From Pyropia haitanensis (taxonomy: Eukaryota; Rhodophyta; Bangiophyceae; Bangiales; Bangiaceae): DNA of 64,000 nt. The stretch lies in contig SDUX01000008.1 of assembly GCA_008729055.1 (NCBI GenBank), positions 248,001 to 312,000 on the forward strand, written 5' to 3'. The notes under the pieces were generated by a model. The model was not told the DNA's origin and did not search any database. It saw nothing but the letters and a program-made list of their open reading frames with translations. Position 1 is the stretch's first letter, and each line of letters starts with the position of its first letter. Below are positions 24,380 through 35,641 of this stretch, piece after piece. A program made the position numbers and the translations under genes.

Positions 24380-25991
24380 GCCGTCCGGGGGGGGGGGGGT
24401 ATCGTTGCCGCCGTGGGGGGTGCCACGCAGCGCTGGGGGGGCGGAAGAGGGGACCACGGTACGGAGCGCGCCCGGGGGGTGCCGCCCGTCGCCGTGGGGA
24501 GGGGAGGGGCGCGGCGCCGTGGACCCCCGGGGGGCGGCCCCCGCGTTTTCTGGTTTTTGTCCCAGCCACCCGCGGCTGTGCGTCCAGGCGGTGGCGGCGG
24601 CAGCGTGGCGGTGGGCACCACCCGCCGCTGCCGGTGTTGCTCCGTGGCGGCAACGCGGGCGGGCGGGCGCCGGCGCCGCCTCTTTCCGCGGGGCCCCTCG
24701 GTGCGAGACTGGGTCGGCGGGGGGGGGGGGGACGGCGGCCGCCTAGCCAGACGCGCGGCAACGCGCGCGGCGGCGGCCACGGCGGCGGCTGCCCTGCTCG
24801 TGGGGGGCGCGGCGGCCGCGACGCCGCCGCCGCCCCCGTTGGCCGCCTCGGCGACCGCCACCGCCGCCGCCGCCGCCCATGCACTGTCTTCTTTTCATCG
24901 GCGCTGTCGTTCTCTTTGGCGGCTTTACCCTGCTTGGCGGCTTCAAGGCGGCTGTTCAGCCGAAGGCGCTCTTGCTCTATTGCCTAGAGATGCGCTCCCT
25001 GGTTGCCAACCTTGCGGACGGCGTCTCTCAGGCGGTCTCTGACGATGGGGATGCCCGTTGCAGGTACTGACGCCACGATGTCAGACGGGAGTGGAACCAA
25101 GCAAGCAGCGGACAGCACACATCCAACGCTTGGGCGAGCAGTATGTAAGAGAGCCGTTACAGGCATCGGAGAGTGCTGCGTCGTTTGTGTGTCCTGACCC
25201 TCGACTCGCACGCAAAGCACAGCGCAACGGGTCAAAAAAAAAAGTCCAAAGAACCAGTACCCTCTAGCCAGACCGCCACAAGTCAGACCACTCCTTGTAT
25301 CTCGCCATCGCCAGCGCTGGTGGACACCGACGTGGTCGCTGCAAGGGCACAGCTGCCAGCGCTGGCGGGGCGCGGGCAGGCACGGGAAGCGGCGTCGGCG
25401 GTCCGAACGGGCGGCACGGACGTAGGAAGGGCGGCCGCTGGGGGAAGCCGTCACATCAACCGCTCTGTCTAGAGGGGTGTGCATGGTCATGGTCGGCGGC
25501 AGCCGCGGCAGCGGCGTTTGAAAGAGGCGCGGGGTGCAAGCGCGCGACGCCGCGCAGGAAGGGAACGGCAGGAAGAAGGTCGCGGCAGCGGCGCAGCGCG
25601 CTCTGACCCGCAACCATAACCGAACATATACCAAAGCAGAAGGTGTGCAGCTGCGCTATGTCTTGGGGCTGAGGGCGGCGCTGGCCGCCCACCTGTTCGC
25701 GGAGGTGCTTGGGACGGGGGGGAGGGGGTGGGCCGCCTCCGAAGAGCGGGCATAGCTGACAGGGGTTGCGGAACGGCGAGCGGTGCGGGGGGGCAGTGGA
25801 CGGGCAGAGGGAGCGGAGGGGTGACGGGTGCGCCCACAACGCCCCGGCCCAGGGGTGCCCGCCCCGCGCCGCCGCCCTGGCTTGAATGGCGCACGAGCCC
25901 GCGCCGGGGGCGCCGCTGGAAAACAGACGGCACCGACCGCGACGGCCGCCGCAGCGGGGCGCGGCGGGCGCGACCGCCGGCGGCGGCGCGC
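24380..25991. other. Intergenic region between SNF8 and the alpha-amylase 3' end
   Basis: GC-rich to 24880, then more balanced sequence to 25640. A 63-codon open frame at 24879-25070 begins with a hydrophobic segment but has no homology I recognise. No gene is supported. Confidence 0.4.
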
Positions 25992-28295
25992 TCACGCGTC
26001 CTGGAGCCACACCGACACGGAGCGCGGGGCGACGGGGAACGCCGCCCAGCCGTCTGCGCCGACCACCACCGGCGGCGCCGCCGTGGCCATCGCGTCGCGA
26101 AAGGTGGCGCCGGCGGCCGCGCGCATGCGCCGGCGGCCGCCGGCGCCGCTGCTGAGCACCACCGCCAGCGCACGCCCGCGGGCGCCCCCGTCGCGTGTCC
26201 AGCCAATGAGGTGGCGGCCGCCGGGGAGGCTGGCGGGGCCGCCGTCGTCAGCATCGTCTAGGTTGCCGCCCGCTGACCCTCCGTCGTCGCTGCTGCCCGC
26301 AGCCCGGTCGTCGCCGCCGTCGCGCACTGCTCCGCCGTCGTCGCCGTCGCCCGCTGCCCCGCCGTCCCCGTCGACGCCGTCGGTGGCCCCACCGCCGCCG
26401 CCCGCACGGGCGCCACTGGTCGGCGCACCCGCGCCCGCCGCGGCCGCCTCTCCCCCCGCGGCCACGCCAGGGCAGGCGGCGGCCACCCCCGCCGCGCCCC
26501 CATCCCGCCCGTCCTCGCCGCCGCCGCCGCAACCGCCACCCCCGCCGCGACCGCCACCCCCCCCGCCGCCGTCGTCGCGGGTGCTCCCCCCCCCCACCCC
26601 CCCTCCATCCCCGAAATAGTCGACCTGCACGCCGTACGCGTGCGCGCGGCGCAGCCGCAGGAGCACGCCAAGGACGCCGTCCCCCCCCAGGGCGGGGAGC
26701 CCCCCCCCCCAGCCCAGTCCGCGAGGAACACGCACGGCAGGCCGCCGGCGCGGAGCAGCACCGCCGCGTACGCGAGTGGCTTGAACCAGCGCGCGACGGG
26801 CGACGCGAGCGACTGGCCCGCCACCGTGTCGTGGTTCTCCACAAAGGTGACCGCGTGGGCGGGCGCCGCCGCCACGAGCGTGCCGTCAAAGAGGGCGGCG
26901 AGGTCCGCGGGCGGCGGCGTGGCGGCGGCGCCGCCGGCACGGCGGTGACCGCGGCGGCCGTGGTGGGGGTGGCAACGTCCGGCGGCAGCAAAGCGGGCGT
27001 GCAGGGGCACGTCAAAGAGGGCCATGCTGTGGTGCGTCGCGTGCAGGTATGCCGTCAGCACGTCCACGTCGCCAGACCAGTACTCGCCAACGGCAAACAG
27101 CGGCGGCGGCGCGCCGCCGCCCGGTGTGCCGAGCCGCAACGGCGACGCGGCGGCCGCGCGCATGGCCGGCAGCCACGTCGCGCCGTACCAGTCCGCGTCC
27201 ATGTGCTTCACCGCGTCCAGCCGGTAGCCGTCGACCCCCGTCGTCTCGTTGAGCCAGTGGCCCCACCGCACGAGCTCCGCGGCGACCGGCGGGCGGCTCG
27301 TGTCCACGTCCGCGCCGAGCAGAAAGTCATAATTGCCGCGCTCGGTCGACACGCGCGGCGAGAACGCGTGGCCGTCGATGAGGTAGACGCGCTTCGCGCC
27401 GCGCGCCGCCCCGCGGCGGCCGTCATAGTCGACCGACCCAAACGCGTGCGCGTTCCACACAAAGTCGCTGTACCGGCCGCCCCTGCCGGGGCAGGTGAAC
27501 TTGGTGTAGGCGAGCACCTTGCGCGGCGGGCCCGCCTGCACCGTCCGGTCGGCGTCGGTGTAGGGGGTGGCGGTCACCCGCTGGGCGGCATCCGCCCCGA
27601 GCCGGTGGTTGAGCACCACGTCCGCGTACACGCGCAGGCCCGCCGCGTGCGCCGCGGCAACGCCCGCCAGCAGCTCCTCCTTCGTGCCGTACTTGGTCCG
27701 CACCGCCCCACGCTGGTCAAACTCGCCCAGGTCAAACAGGTCGTACACCTGCCGTTGGCACCCACAGCCGGGGGAGGACGAACGCGCCGCCAAGCACGGG
27801 CGGCGGAGAGCGCACGCGGGCAGCACGCCGCGGGTGTCAGCACCGACCGCCCCCGCACCGACCCGGTCGACACTCCAACGCATGCGCCGCGACGCAGCAA
27901 TCCCACCGCCCCCGTTGCTCGCCCCCACAAGCACCCCCCTCCTGATGTGCCTTCCTCCCCGGCCTCATCGGCCGCCTTTTACCCGCACATCTCCATAGGC
28001 TCTGGTCCCTCCCCCACCCTGTTCACCCCCCACCACCTACCCCCCCAGCCCCAGCTGCACCTACACCATACCCAACGTCCCGGTCGCCCGACGCGCCCTT
28101 GACCGGCGGCGGCAGCCACAGGGACGTGAAGCCCGCGGCGGCCAGCTCGGCCGCGCGCGCCGTCAGCTGCCGCCACAGGCCGCCGTCGGGGCCGTCCCGC
28201 GGTAGGTCCCAGTAAAAGTACTGGAGCATGACGCCGTTGCGGTCCGCCTCGGCGGCGGTGGCCGCCGCCTGCTGAGCGGCGCCGACGCCGCTCAT
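25992..28295 (-). CDS. GH13 alpha-amylase, two exons with a low-complexity insertion
   Basis: The enzyme hydrolyses alpha-1,4-glucans; in a red alga the substrate would be cytosolic floridean starch. Exon 1 is 28065-28295 (NGVMLQYFYWDLPRDG, FTSLWLPPPVKG, DRDVGYG) with donor GTAGGT. Exon 2 begins at 27748 with VYDLFDLGEFDQRGAVRTKY. Conserved regions follow: ADVVLNHR, GYRLDAVKHMD (nucleophile Asp, near 27220), FAVGEYW (acid/base Glu, near 27085) and FVENHDTV (third Asp, near 26835). After the C run at about 26700-26713 homology continues in another frame, LRRAHAYGVQVDYFG. A Gly/Ala/Asp-rich stretch of about 125 residues follows, then HLIGWTRDGG and the C-terminal SVSVWLQDA. No signal peptide is evident. 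Confidence 0.93.
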
Positions 28296-28563
28296 GCCGG
28301 CCGCACGCCACGAGCAGCGGGCGCGACGAAGGGGGGAGGTGAACGGAACGTCGAAGAGGGGGGAGGGGGCAGGGGGGGAACGAGTGCAGACGTCTCGGGT
28401 CGGGCACAGAGGCAGCCTCGAGAGCGCCGGCTGCCCGCGTGACCACTTGGAGCGCCACAGGAACGACAGGGTCGAGAAGCGCAGGCCAGTGCTGCTCGAA
28501 CAAAACACAAACTGAGCATACAAGTCAATATAGTCATGCGCTCGGACCTCGGTGTCAGCAATT
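28296..28563. promoter_or_regulatory. Shared 5' flank of amylase and tRNA-Leu
   Basis: This 268-bp stretch separates the divergently arranged amylase start and the plus-strand tRNA-Leu gene. It should hold the amylase promoter; I see no specific motif. Confidence 0.35.
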
Positions 28564-28664
28564 GGTCAGATGGCCGAGCGGTCTAAATTGAATTGTACCG
28601 GTAAGGCGCTGCGTTCAGGTCGCAGTCAATTTCATTGGCGTGGGTTCGAATCCCACTCTGATCA
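28564..28664 (+). tRNA. trnL-CAG: tRNA-Leu(CAG) with an 18-nt D-arm insertion (copy 1)
   Basis: The acceptor stem GGTCAGA pairs with TCTGATC, followed by discriminator A at 28664. The anticodon arm GCTGCG-TTCAGGT-CGCAGT gives anticodon CAG, a long variable arm fits leucine, and the T-arm GTGGG-TTCGAAT-CCCAC is perfect. The canonical leucine D-arm GAGCGGTCT-AAGGC is split by 18 nt (28585-28602). Removing it restores a normal tRNA-Leu. A CGGT just 5' of the insertion can pair with ACCG inside it, leaving 3-nt bulges at both junctions, like a bulge-helix-bulge splice motif. A T-rich terminator follows at about 28668. Confidence 0.92.
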
Positions 28665-28960
28665 TTCCTTTTTGTTTTCGCTCCACGTGCTAGAAAAGGT
28701 CTGATGAATGACCCCGCAACCACACACGTGTGTCGTCTTCGGACGTTGGCTGTCCCGTCGTCCTCCTCGCGAGCTGCGTGAGATGACTGATGAGGTGCGA
28801 GCTCTCCTTGCAGCGAGTCCTTTTACCTATGTTCAGTACAGTGACGCACTGCTACGACGCACCGCTCGCACAATGAGACGCCCACCCGGTTCCACGCAAC
28901 AATCATCACGTCCATGCCCGGGTGCTCCATACCCCTTCCCACCATCCGCAAGTGCCAGCC
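28665..28960. other. Flank homologous to the VPS33 3' flank
   Basis: No gene. From about 28800 the sequence resembles 40830-40989 downstream of VPS33 (shared tttacctatgt and ctacgacgcaccgct), part of the tRNA-Leu/VPS33 duplication. Confidence 0.6.
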
Positions 28961-29110
28961 CTACGGCCAGTCCTCGTCACCCACACCCTCTACGAGGCGG
29001 CTAGTGCACGCGTCCCGTACCAACGCCGCCATCCGCAGCAACACCAGCCGCTCCGACGCGACCGCCGCCGAGCCGCCCGCCATTCCCCCACCGCCGCTCC
29101 GCGTGGACCA
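28961..29110 (-). pseudogene. Decayed copy of the VPS33 C-terminus
   Basis: The minus strand ends SAAVASERLVLLRMAALVR...RLVEGVGDEDWP followed by a TAG stop. The intact VPS33 gene ends AAAAASERRVLLLTTALMGG...HLVGDVGDEEWP followed by TAG. Nucleotide similarity continues past the stop into the 3' flank. Further upstream the similarity (AVVHAERRWGNG against AVVLYVGGLAR) continues only in another frame and then fades, and no other VPS33 domain is present nearby. It is a partial duplicate without apparent function. Confidence 0.8.
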
Positions 29111-30823
29111 CCGCGCCCGCGGCAGCCGCGGCACCCCCCCCCGCGCGGCAAGCGACCCACCCGCAGCAGGCCGCGGCGACCACGTCGCCGCCGGCGCCCC
29201 CCCAAACCCGCCCGCCACCCCCCCTCGGCCGCCCCCACTGCCACCATGCCCGCCGCCGCCCCCACCCGCCACCACCCGCCGCCGCCGCAACGGCCCTCCG
29301 CATCCCCAGCGCGACGCACTCCCCACCAAAAAAAAAAAAAAAAAGGCCAACCCACCGCCACCGCGGGCCCAGCCCATCGTGGCTCCCCACCGCCTCGTCC
29401 ATCCGCCGCCCTCCGCGTCAGGCCGGCGCCCCCCCCACGGGCGCGGCCGTCACCGCCCCAGCGGCGGCAACGGCGGTCTCCCCCCCCGCCGACGCGCCGC
29501 CACACCCGCACCGGCGGTGCGTGGCGGACGCCGACCCGGTCGGCCCACCGCCATTGGCGGGGGCATCCCACCACCCCCCCCCTTGCGTCCACCCACCCCA
29601 ACGGCTGGCGGCGTGTGCCACGCGCCGCCGCCGCCGCGCGCCACCCGCGGTGGGCGCACGCGCGCGCCGCGCGAGGCGCCGCGGCGCGGTGGGTGAGCCC
29701 GCCAGCACGGGGCGGGGCGGCGGCGGCGGCGGCGGCGGCGGCGGCTGCCGCCGGCACCGCCGCGCGACGCTCGTCGCGCCACGCGCGGCGGCGCGCATGC
29801 CGGCTGCCCTCCTGCCGCGCCTGTCGCTCCACCCCCCCCCCCCCGCCCCCATCCGAGGGAACGGTGGGGGAAGACGATGATCACGGCGGATGGGCGAGCA
29901 GACAGATCCGGTCGCGCGCACCCCCCCCCGCACCCCACAACCGCCACGCGACCAGCGGATCCGTGGCGGCCATCGCGGCGCGCGCGTGCTGACGCTCGGT
30001 CGTCCCGCCCTCCCACCCCCCCCCCCCCCCCACCCCCACCCGCCCCGCCACTGGCGTGCCACCCGCGCCGCCCGCGACGTCCCCCCCGCGACGTCCCCCC
30101 CCCCGCCCCCCCCCCCGCCCACCACCACCACCACCACCACCCCCGGCACGGCGACTGCCACCCCGCCCGCCACGCGACGCGGCGCTGCGTGCAGCGGCGC
30201 GGAATTGCGGCCGCGGGCGTGGCGGGCGGGCCGCTCCCGCGGCGGCCGCGTCGGCGGTGCCGGTGCGTGGGGGGGGGGGGGAGCGTGCGTCGGCCCCGCC
30301 GCGCGCGTCGTCGGTCTCTGTCGGGCCAGCGACCCGTGTTCCCTGCCGCCGCCGACGCGGCGCCCCCCTGTGGCTTGGCCCCCGCCGCGCCGCTTGCGCC
30401 CCCCGCCGCATCCTCTTTTCGCTCGGTCCGACTCACCCGCGCTCTGTCCGTTTCCCGCGCTCCCCCCCCCGGCCGCTTGCCCCGCCCGTCCGCTCCCGCC
30501 GGCCGACGCGGCGGCCGCCGGTGCCGCCCCGCGGTGTAGCGCCACCCCTCCTTCCCCTGCCCTTTGGCGGCACGGTCGGCGGCCGCGGCGGCGGTGGCGG
30601 CGGCCGCGGTCGTAGCGGCAGACTGGCGTGGGCTTGGCGCGTCCGCCTCCCCTCCCCCCCCCCCCCCCCCCCACTCGTCCCCCCCGCCTTTTGCGCGCCC
30701 CCTCTTTTCCTTGTTTGCCCCCCGCGCTCTCCCCACCCCCCTTTACCACTGGCATTGCCGACAACGCAACTCACCGACCCACGCCGGCCCCCCCCCCTCC
30801 TCCCTCCCCCCCCCGCGACTAGG
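29111..30823. other. GC-rich region without a supported gene
   Basis: Long open frames exist on both strands but are Arg/Pro/Gly/Ala compositional artefacts without domains. Some of the left part may be further decayed VPS33-like sequence. An A run of about 17 lies at 29329-29345 and C runs precede the next gene. Confidence 0.4.
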
Positions 30824-31359
30824 ATGGCGTCCCCTCCCCCCCCCCCCACCAACCCGTGGGCGCGCCTCGCGACGCGCATGCAGGGCCTCAAGTCCCGCAC
30901 CGCCCTGCCGTGGGCGGCCCCCCCCCCGCCCCCCGACGGGCGCTGGGAGGCCGCCAAGGCCGACGTCCGTGCCATGGCCGCCGCGTACGGGCGGCTGGAG
31001 GGCCTCGCCGCCGCCGCCGCCGAGGCGGTCGCCGCCGCGGCGGCGGCGGTGGGGGGGCTCGCCGCGGGGATGGGCGGGTACGGCCGCGCGCTCGAGGCGG
31101 GGGGGGGCGCGCGGGGGCGGGGGGGGGGGGGGGGGGGGGATGCTGGCCGGGCGCGTCTGGGGGGGGGGGAGCCACCCGCGGGGGGGGGGTGGCCCGCCAG
31201 CAGCCGCCGCTGCGGCTGCCGCCGCCGCCGCCGCCGCCGCTGCTGCATCCGCCGGTGCGGACGGCGGCGCGCCCGACGGGATTGGCGCGGACCTGCTCCG
31301 CGCGGCGGCGGTGCTGGACGCCTTGGCCGGCACGGGCGGCGGTGGCCACTGCGGCGGCA

Positions 31360-31435
<76 letters not shown>

Positions 31436-33057
31436 GGGCGCGCCGTGGCTGCACCTCGCCCTCACCGACTACAAGAGCCTCCTCGCGTGCGTTGCGGACA
31501 CGCACCTCCGCCCGCTCCTCGCCGACATCCCGCGGATTGACCGGCTCAAGGCCGCCCGCGACGCGTGGGAGCTGCGGCTGGCGCGGTCCAAGCGCCGCCA
31601 CGCGGCGGAGCTGCTCAGTGCGGGGGGGGTGGGCGTGGGCGTTGGCGGGGGGGGAGGAGGGGTCGCCTCGTCGAGTCGCGCGGGGGGGGGGGCGGGGGGG
31701 GGACCCCATCCCCGCCCGCCGCCGCGTCGGCGACGATGACGACGCCGACGACGGCGGCGGGGGGGGGGGGTGGGGGGTAGACCGGCCGCCCGCCGAAGGG
31801 GGGGGGGTGCTGGCGGTGTTGCCGCCGCCGTTGCCGCCGTCGCGCCCGTCCGCATGTGGGGGCTCCCGCCTGGTGCGCTGACCGCGTCGGCCGGCGCGGC
31901 AGTGACGGCCGGCGGCGGCGCGGCGGCGACGGCGGCCGCCCGCGCGTCGTCGCCGGTGGCTGGCGGCGGCGGCGGCGGCAGCGGTGATGGCAATAGCAGC
32001 GGCGGCCGCGGCTGGCCCGCCACGTCGCCCAGCTGGCGGCCGCGGTCGCCGCCCCCCCCCGCCGCGCCCATGACCACCGCGCTGGTCACCTCCCCCACCG
32101 GTGGCGGCGGCGGCGGCGGCGGCGGTGCGGGGAGCGGCGCTCCGCCGCCCACGTCGGCGATCGAGGCGGCCGCCGCGTCCTACGACGAGGAGGTACGCAA
32201 GGACGCCAAGCGCGCCGCCGACGCGGCCGCCGCCTACGCCGCCGCGCGGGACGAGTTTGTCGCCGCCGCCGCCGCGGCGGTCGACGCGGAGCGGCGGGTG
32301 CACGGGGGGCGGCTCGGCGCAGTCGTGGCGGGCATTGTGGGGCACGTGGGGGGGGTGGGGGGGGACGTTGCCGCCGCGGGACGCGCGTACCGTGCCGCCG
32401 CGGCGGCGTCGCGGCGGCGGCGGCGGCGGCGGCTGCAGCAGGAGGGGGGGGGGGGGGGGGGGGGGGTACCGCCGCTGGGGTGGGGGGGGTGGGAGGCGGG
32501 CGTGGCCGGCGGCGGCGGCGGCGGGCACGGGCGCGTGCGTCGACCGACGCGGATGGGCTGCCGAATGGGGGGGGAGGGAGACGCCCGTCGACGGCGCGCA
32601 GACGGCCGCGGGCTGACAGTCGCGGGGGGAGGAGGGGTGGGAGTGGTGGGGGTGGTGGTGGCCGTGGTGGTGGCGGCGGCGGGCCGTCTGTGGCGGGCGA
32701 CGTTGCGCCGCGGCTGGCCGCCGTCGACGTCTTTTCCGACGGCTCGGACGAGGAGCGGGTGCTGCGGAGGGCGGCCGCCGCCGCCGCTGCCAACAGCCCC
32801 GCGGCGGTTACCATCTCCGCGGCGGCCGCGCCGCAACGGCCACCGCCGCTGACCGCGCTTTCCGGTAGCCGCGGCTGGCCACCCGCCGCGGACGCCACCG
32901 ACGGCGGCGGTGACAGCGACGGCGACGGCGGGAGCGAGCGGTCGTCACCCAGCGGCGGCGGCACGTGCAGCAGCACCGACGGCGGGGCCGGGAGCAGCGG
33001 TAGCAGCGCGGACTCGGCGTCCCCTCCGCCCTCCCCCCCCCCCCCGCGGCGCCCGAC
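30824..33057 (+). CDS. BAR-like helical, low-complexity protein region; possibly the N-terminal half of the downstream lipase
   Basis: The ATG at 30824 begins MASPPPPPTNPWARLATRMQ. Helical segments follow in frames joined across G runs: WEAAKADVRAMAAAYGRLEG, TDYKSLLACVADTHLRPLLA, DRLKAARDAWELRLARSKRR, and YDEEVRKDAKRAADAAAAYA. The order of long amphipathic helices, with a DIPRIDRLKAARD step and basic stretches, resembles a BAR/AH membrane-curvature domain. The residues are too Ala-rich to be certain. A Ser/Asp-rich linker leads without a clear stop into the lipase region. Either this is an independent gene or it is fused to the lipase. Confidence 0.5.
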
Positions 33058-34452
33058 GTGGACTGGGTGCGGCTGTCGGACGAGCTGGCGCTGGTGGCGG
33101 ACCTCAAGCAGGACGACGCGGCGCTGCTCGCCAAGTACCCGGCCGCCCGGCCCGCACTGCTGCCGCGCACGCAGCTCCGGTACATGGTGCTGACGGCGCC
33201 CGCGGAGGAGGCGGTGGAGGGGAGCCCGCTCGAGGGGGGGTACGCCTCGGACGGGGCGCTCCGGTACCTGCCGCCGTCGGGGGGGGAGCGCCGGCCCGAC
33301 GCCCCGTTGGCAGAGGCGCCCGCTGCGGCGCCCGCCGCCGCTGCGGCGGCGGCCGTCGCCGCCGCCACGGGCGGCCCCGCAACGCCCCGGAACGCCTCGA
33401 TGCCCGCCGCGCCGGCTGCGCCGCCGGGCGTACCGCAGGCGTCGCCGCCACCTAGCGCACCGCTCCCGCCACTGGTGCCGTCGCCTCGGCCCCTTGCCGG
33501 GGAGCCGCCATCGGCTGGCCGCCCCAGCCTGCCGCCGCTGCTGGGCGAGGCGTTTTTCGCCCCTGCCTCTGGCGGTGGTGGCACCGCCTGCGCCGGCGCC
33601 ATCGCCGCGTCGACGCGGTCGTGGTCTGCCGACGTGCCGGTCACGTCGGCGACGGTGGCAGCCGCGGCATCGGCGGCGGTGGCGGCGGCGGCCACGTCGC
33701 CGCCGACGCCGACGCGGGGGGCGCCGCCGCTGGCGCTGGGGGGGGGTGGGCGCCCGCCCGGCACCCAACGCCCGCGGATGGTGGCGGCGGCGGTGGTGGA
33801 GGGGGGGGGGCGGTGGGCGGCTTAACCGGCCGCCGCGCGAGCCTGCGGTCCAAGCTGGACCGCGGACGCCGCCGCGTCGGCACCCCCTCTGTTGGAGGTG
33901 CGTCTGGATGGGGGAGCGGCGGCGGCGGCGGCGGTGGCGGCGGCGGTGGCGGCGGTGGCGTCGGCGCCAGCGGCGCCAGCGGCGCCAGCGCGGGCTCGTC
34001 GGGTTCCTCTTTTCTCGGCCCGTTGGTCGGCGCCCCCTCCGCCGCCACCCCCGTCGCGGCCGCCGCCGCTGCGGTGTGGGCATCGCCCTTTGGCACAACC
34101 ACGGGTGGGGCGGCGGGCCTCCTCGGCGGGCGGGGCGGGCGGGTGCTTACCCCCCCCCCCACCCCTCTGGCGGGCGGAGGCGGCGGAGGCGGCGGAGACG
34201 GCGGCGGCGGCGGCGGGCGCGCGCGGCTGCGGTCGGCGCTCAGCCGGCGCCGCGGCAGCGGCGGGATTGGCGGCAGCCTCTCGGACGGGGAGTTCCCGTT
34301 GCCGTTGGGCGTCGCGACGGAGGAGGAGCGTAGCTGGCGGGCGCGCGTCCGCCGGCGGGGCAGCGGCAATGGCAGCGCCGACAATGGGGGGGACGCGGCT
34401 GCCAGTCGGCGGTCCCGCCTCAGCGCCCGCGCGGGCAACTGGCGTGCCAGCA

Positions 34453-34499
<47 letters not shown>

Positions 34500-35610
34500 G
34501 CTGGTGGCAGCCGTGGGCTGGGTGCCCCCGGTGGTGGCGGCCGCGCCGGCCGCAGCAGCCGGCTCGGCAGCAGTCGCCGGCGTGTCGGCGGCGGCATTGG
34601 CGGCGACGGCGGCGTTGGCGGCGGCGGCGGCGTCGGCGGCGGCGGTCCGCGTACCGATTGGTGGGGTGCGGCGGGGCGGAGCCGCTCCCCCCCGCTCCCC
34701 CGCGACACGGCGCCCGTCACGTACGTGGTCGTCCGCGGTACGGACTTTCGCAACTTTAAGCACATCGCGATGGACCTGTCCACCCGCCTGGAGCTCGACG
34801 AGCGGCTGGGCGTGCGCGTGCACCGCGGCTTCCGCGAGGCGGGCTACGAGCTGTACCACACGCTGACGGGGCGCTACCCGGGGGGGCGGGGGGGGTGCCA
34901 GTACCCACCGTGGCGGGCGCCGCCCCGGCCGTGGCCGCGGCGGCTGGCGCGGCGGACGCGGCGGCTGGCGGCGGTGGGGGCCACGGCGGTGGCGGCGGCA
35001 GCGGCGGGGGCAGTGGGGAGCCGGTGGGCTCACCCAGCACGGGGGGCTCGCTGGCGTCGGCGAGCTCGGGCCCACCGTCCCCGCCCCCTCCTGCCCTCCC
35101 CGCCTCTTCTCCACCCCCAGTGGCTGGTGGAGCCCCCCTTCCCCAACTGCCCCCCGGCGGACGGCTGCGCATTGTGGGCCACTCCCTGGGCGGCGCGGCG
35201 GGCATCCTGCTGGCGCTCCTCCTCCAGGCCGATGGCTACACGGTCGATGCGGTCACGGCCGTCGGCGCCCCCCGGCTGACCGATGCGGCGGGCGCGGCCG
35301 CGCTCGGCGCCGCCCTGCCCCACCTTCTCCGCGTCGCGGCGTACGCGGACGTGGTGCGGACGCTCCCGCCCGGCGTGCGGTATCGCCACTTTGGGCGCTC
35401 CCTCCTCCTCCACGACGACGGTGGCGTGTGGGAGGTGGCGCCGCCTGCGCCCGCCGCGGAGCCGGCGCGCTACTGGAGCGCGAGCGCGGCGCTGCGGGCG
35501 CACCGGACGGGGCACTACTGCTGGCTGGTGCAGCGGGTGCTCGAGCGCCGCTGGGGCGTCGCGTTTGGGCGGTCCAACTTTTTGGGGGGGGGGACGGCCG
35601 CGAGCCCGCC

Positions 35611-35641
<31 letters not shown>

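Noticed and set aside
24879..25070. 63-codon frame starting with a hydrophobic segment (MHCLLFIGAVVLFGGFTLLG)
   Set aside because: No homology, conserved partner or splice signals; could be real but is not supportable.
29329..29345. A17 run as a retrotransposon or processed-pseudogene tail
   Set aside because: No retrocopied gene precedes it on either strand and no target duplication is seen.
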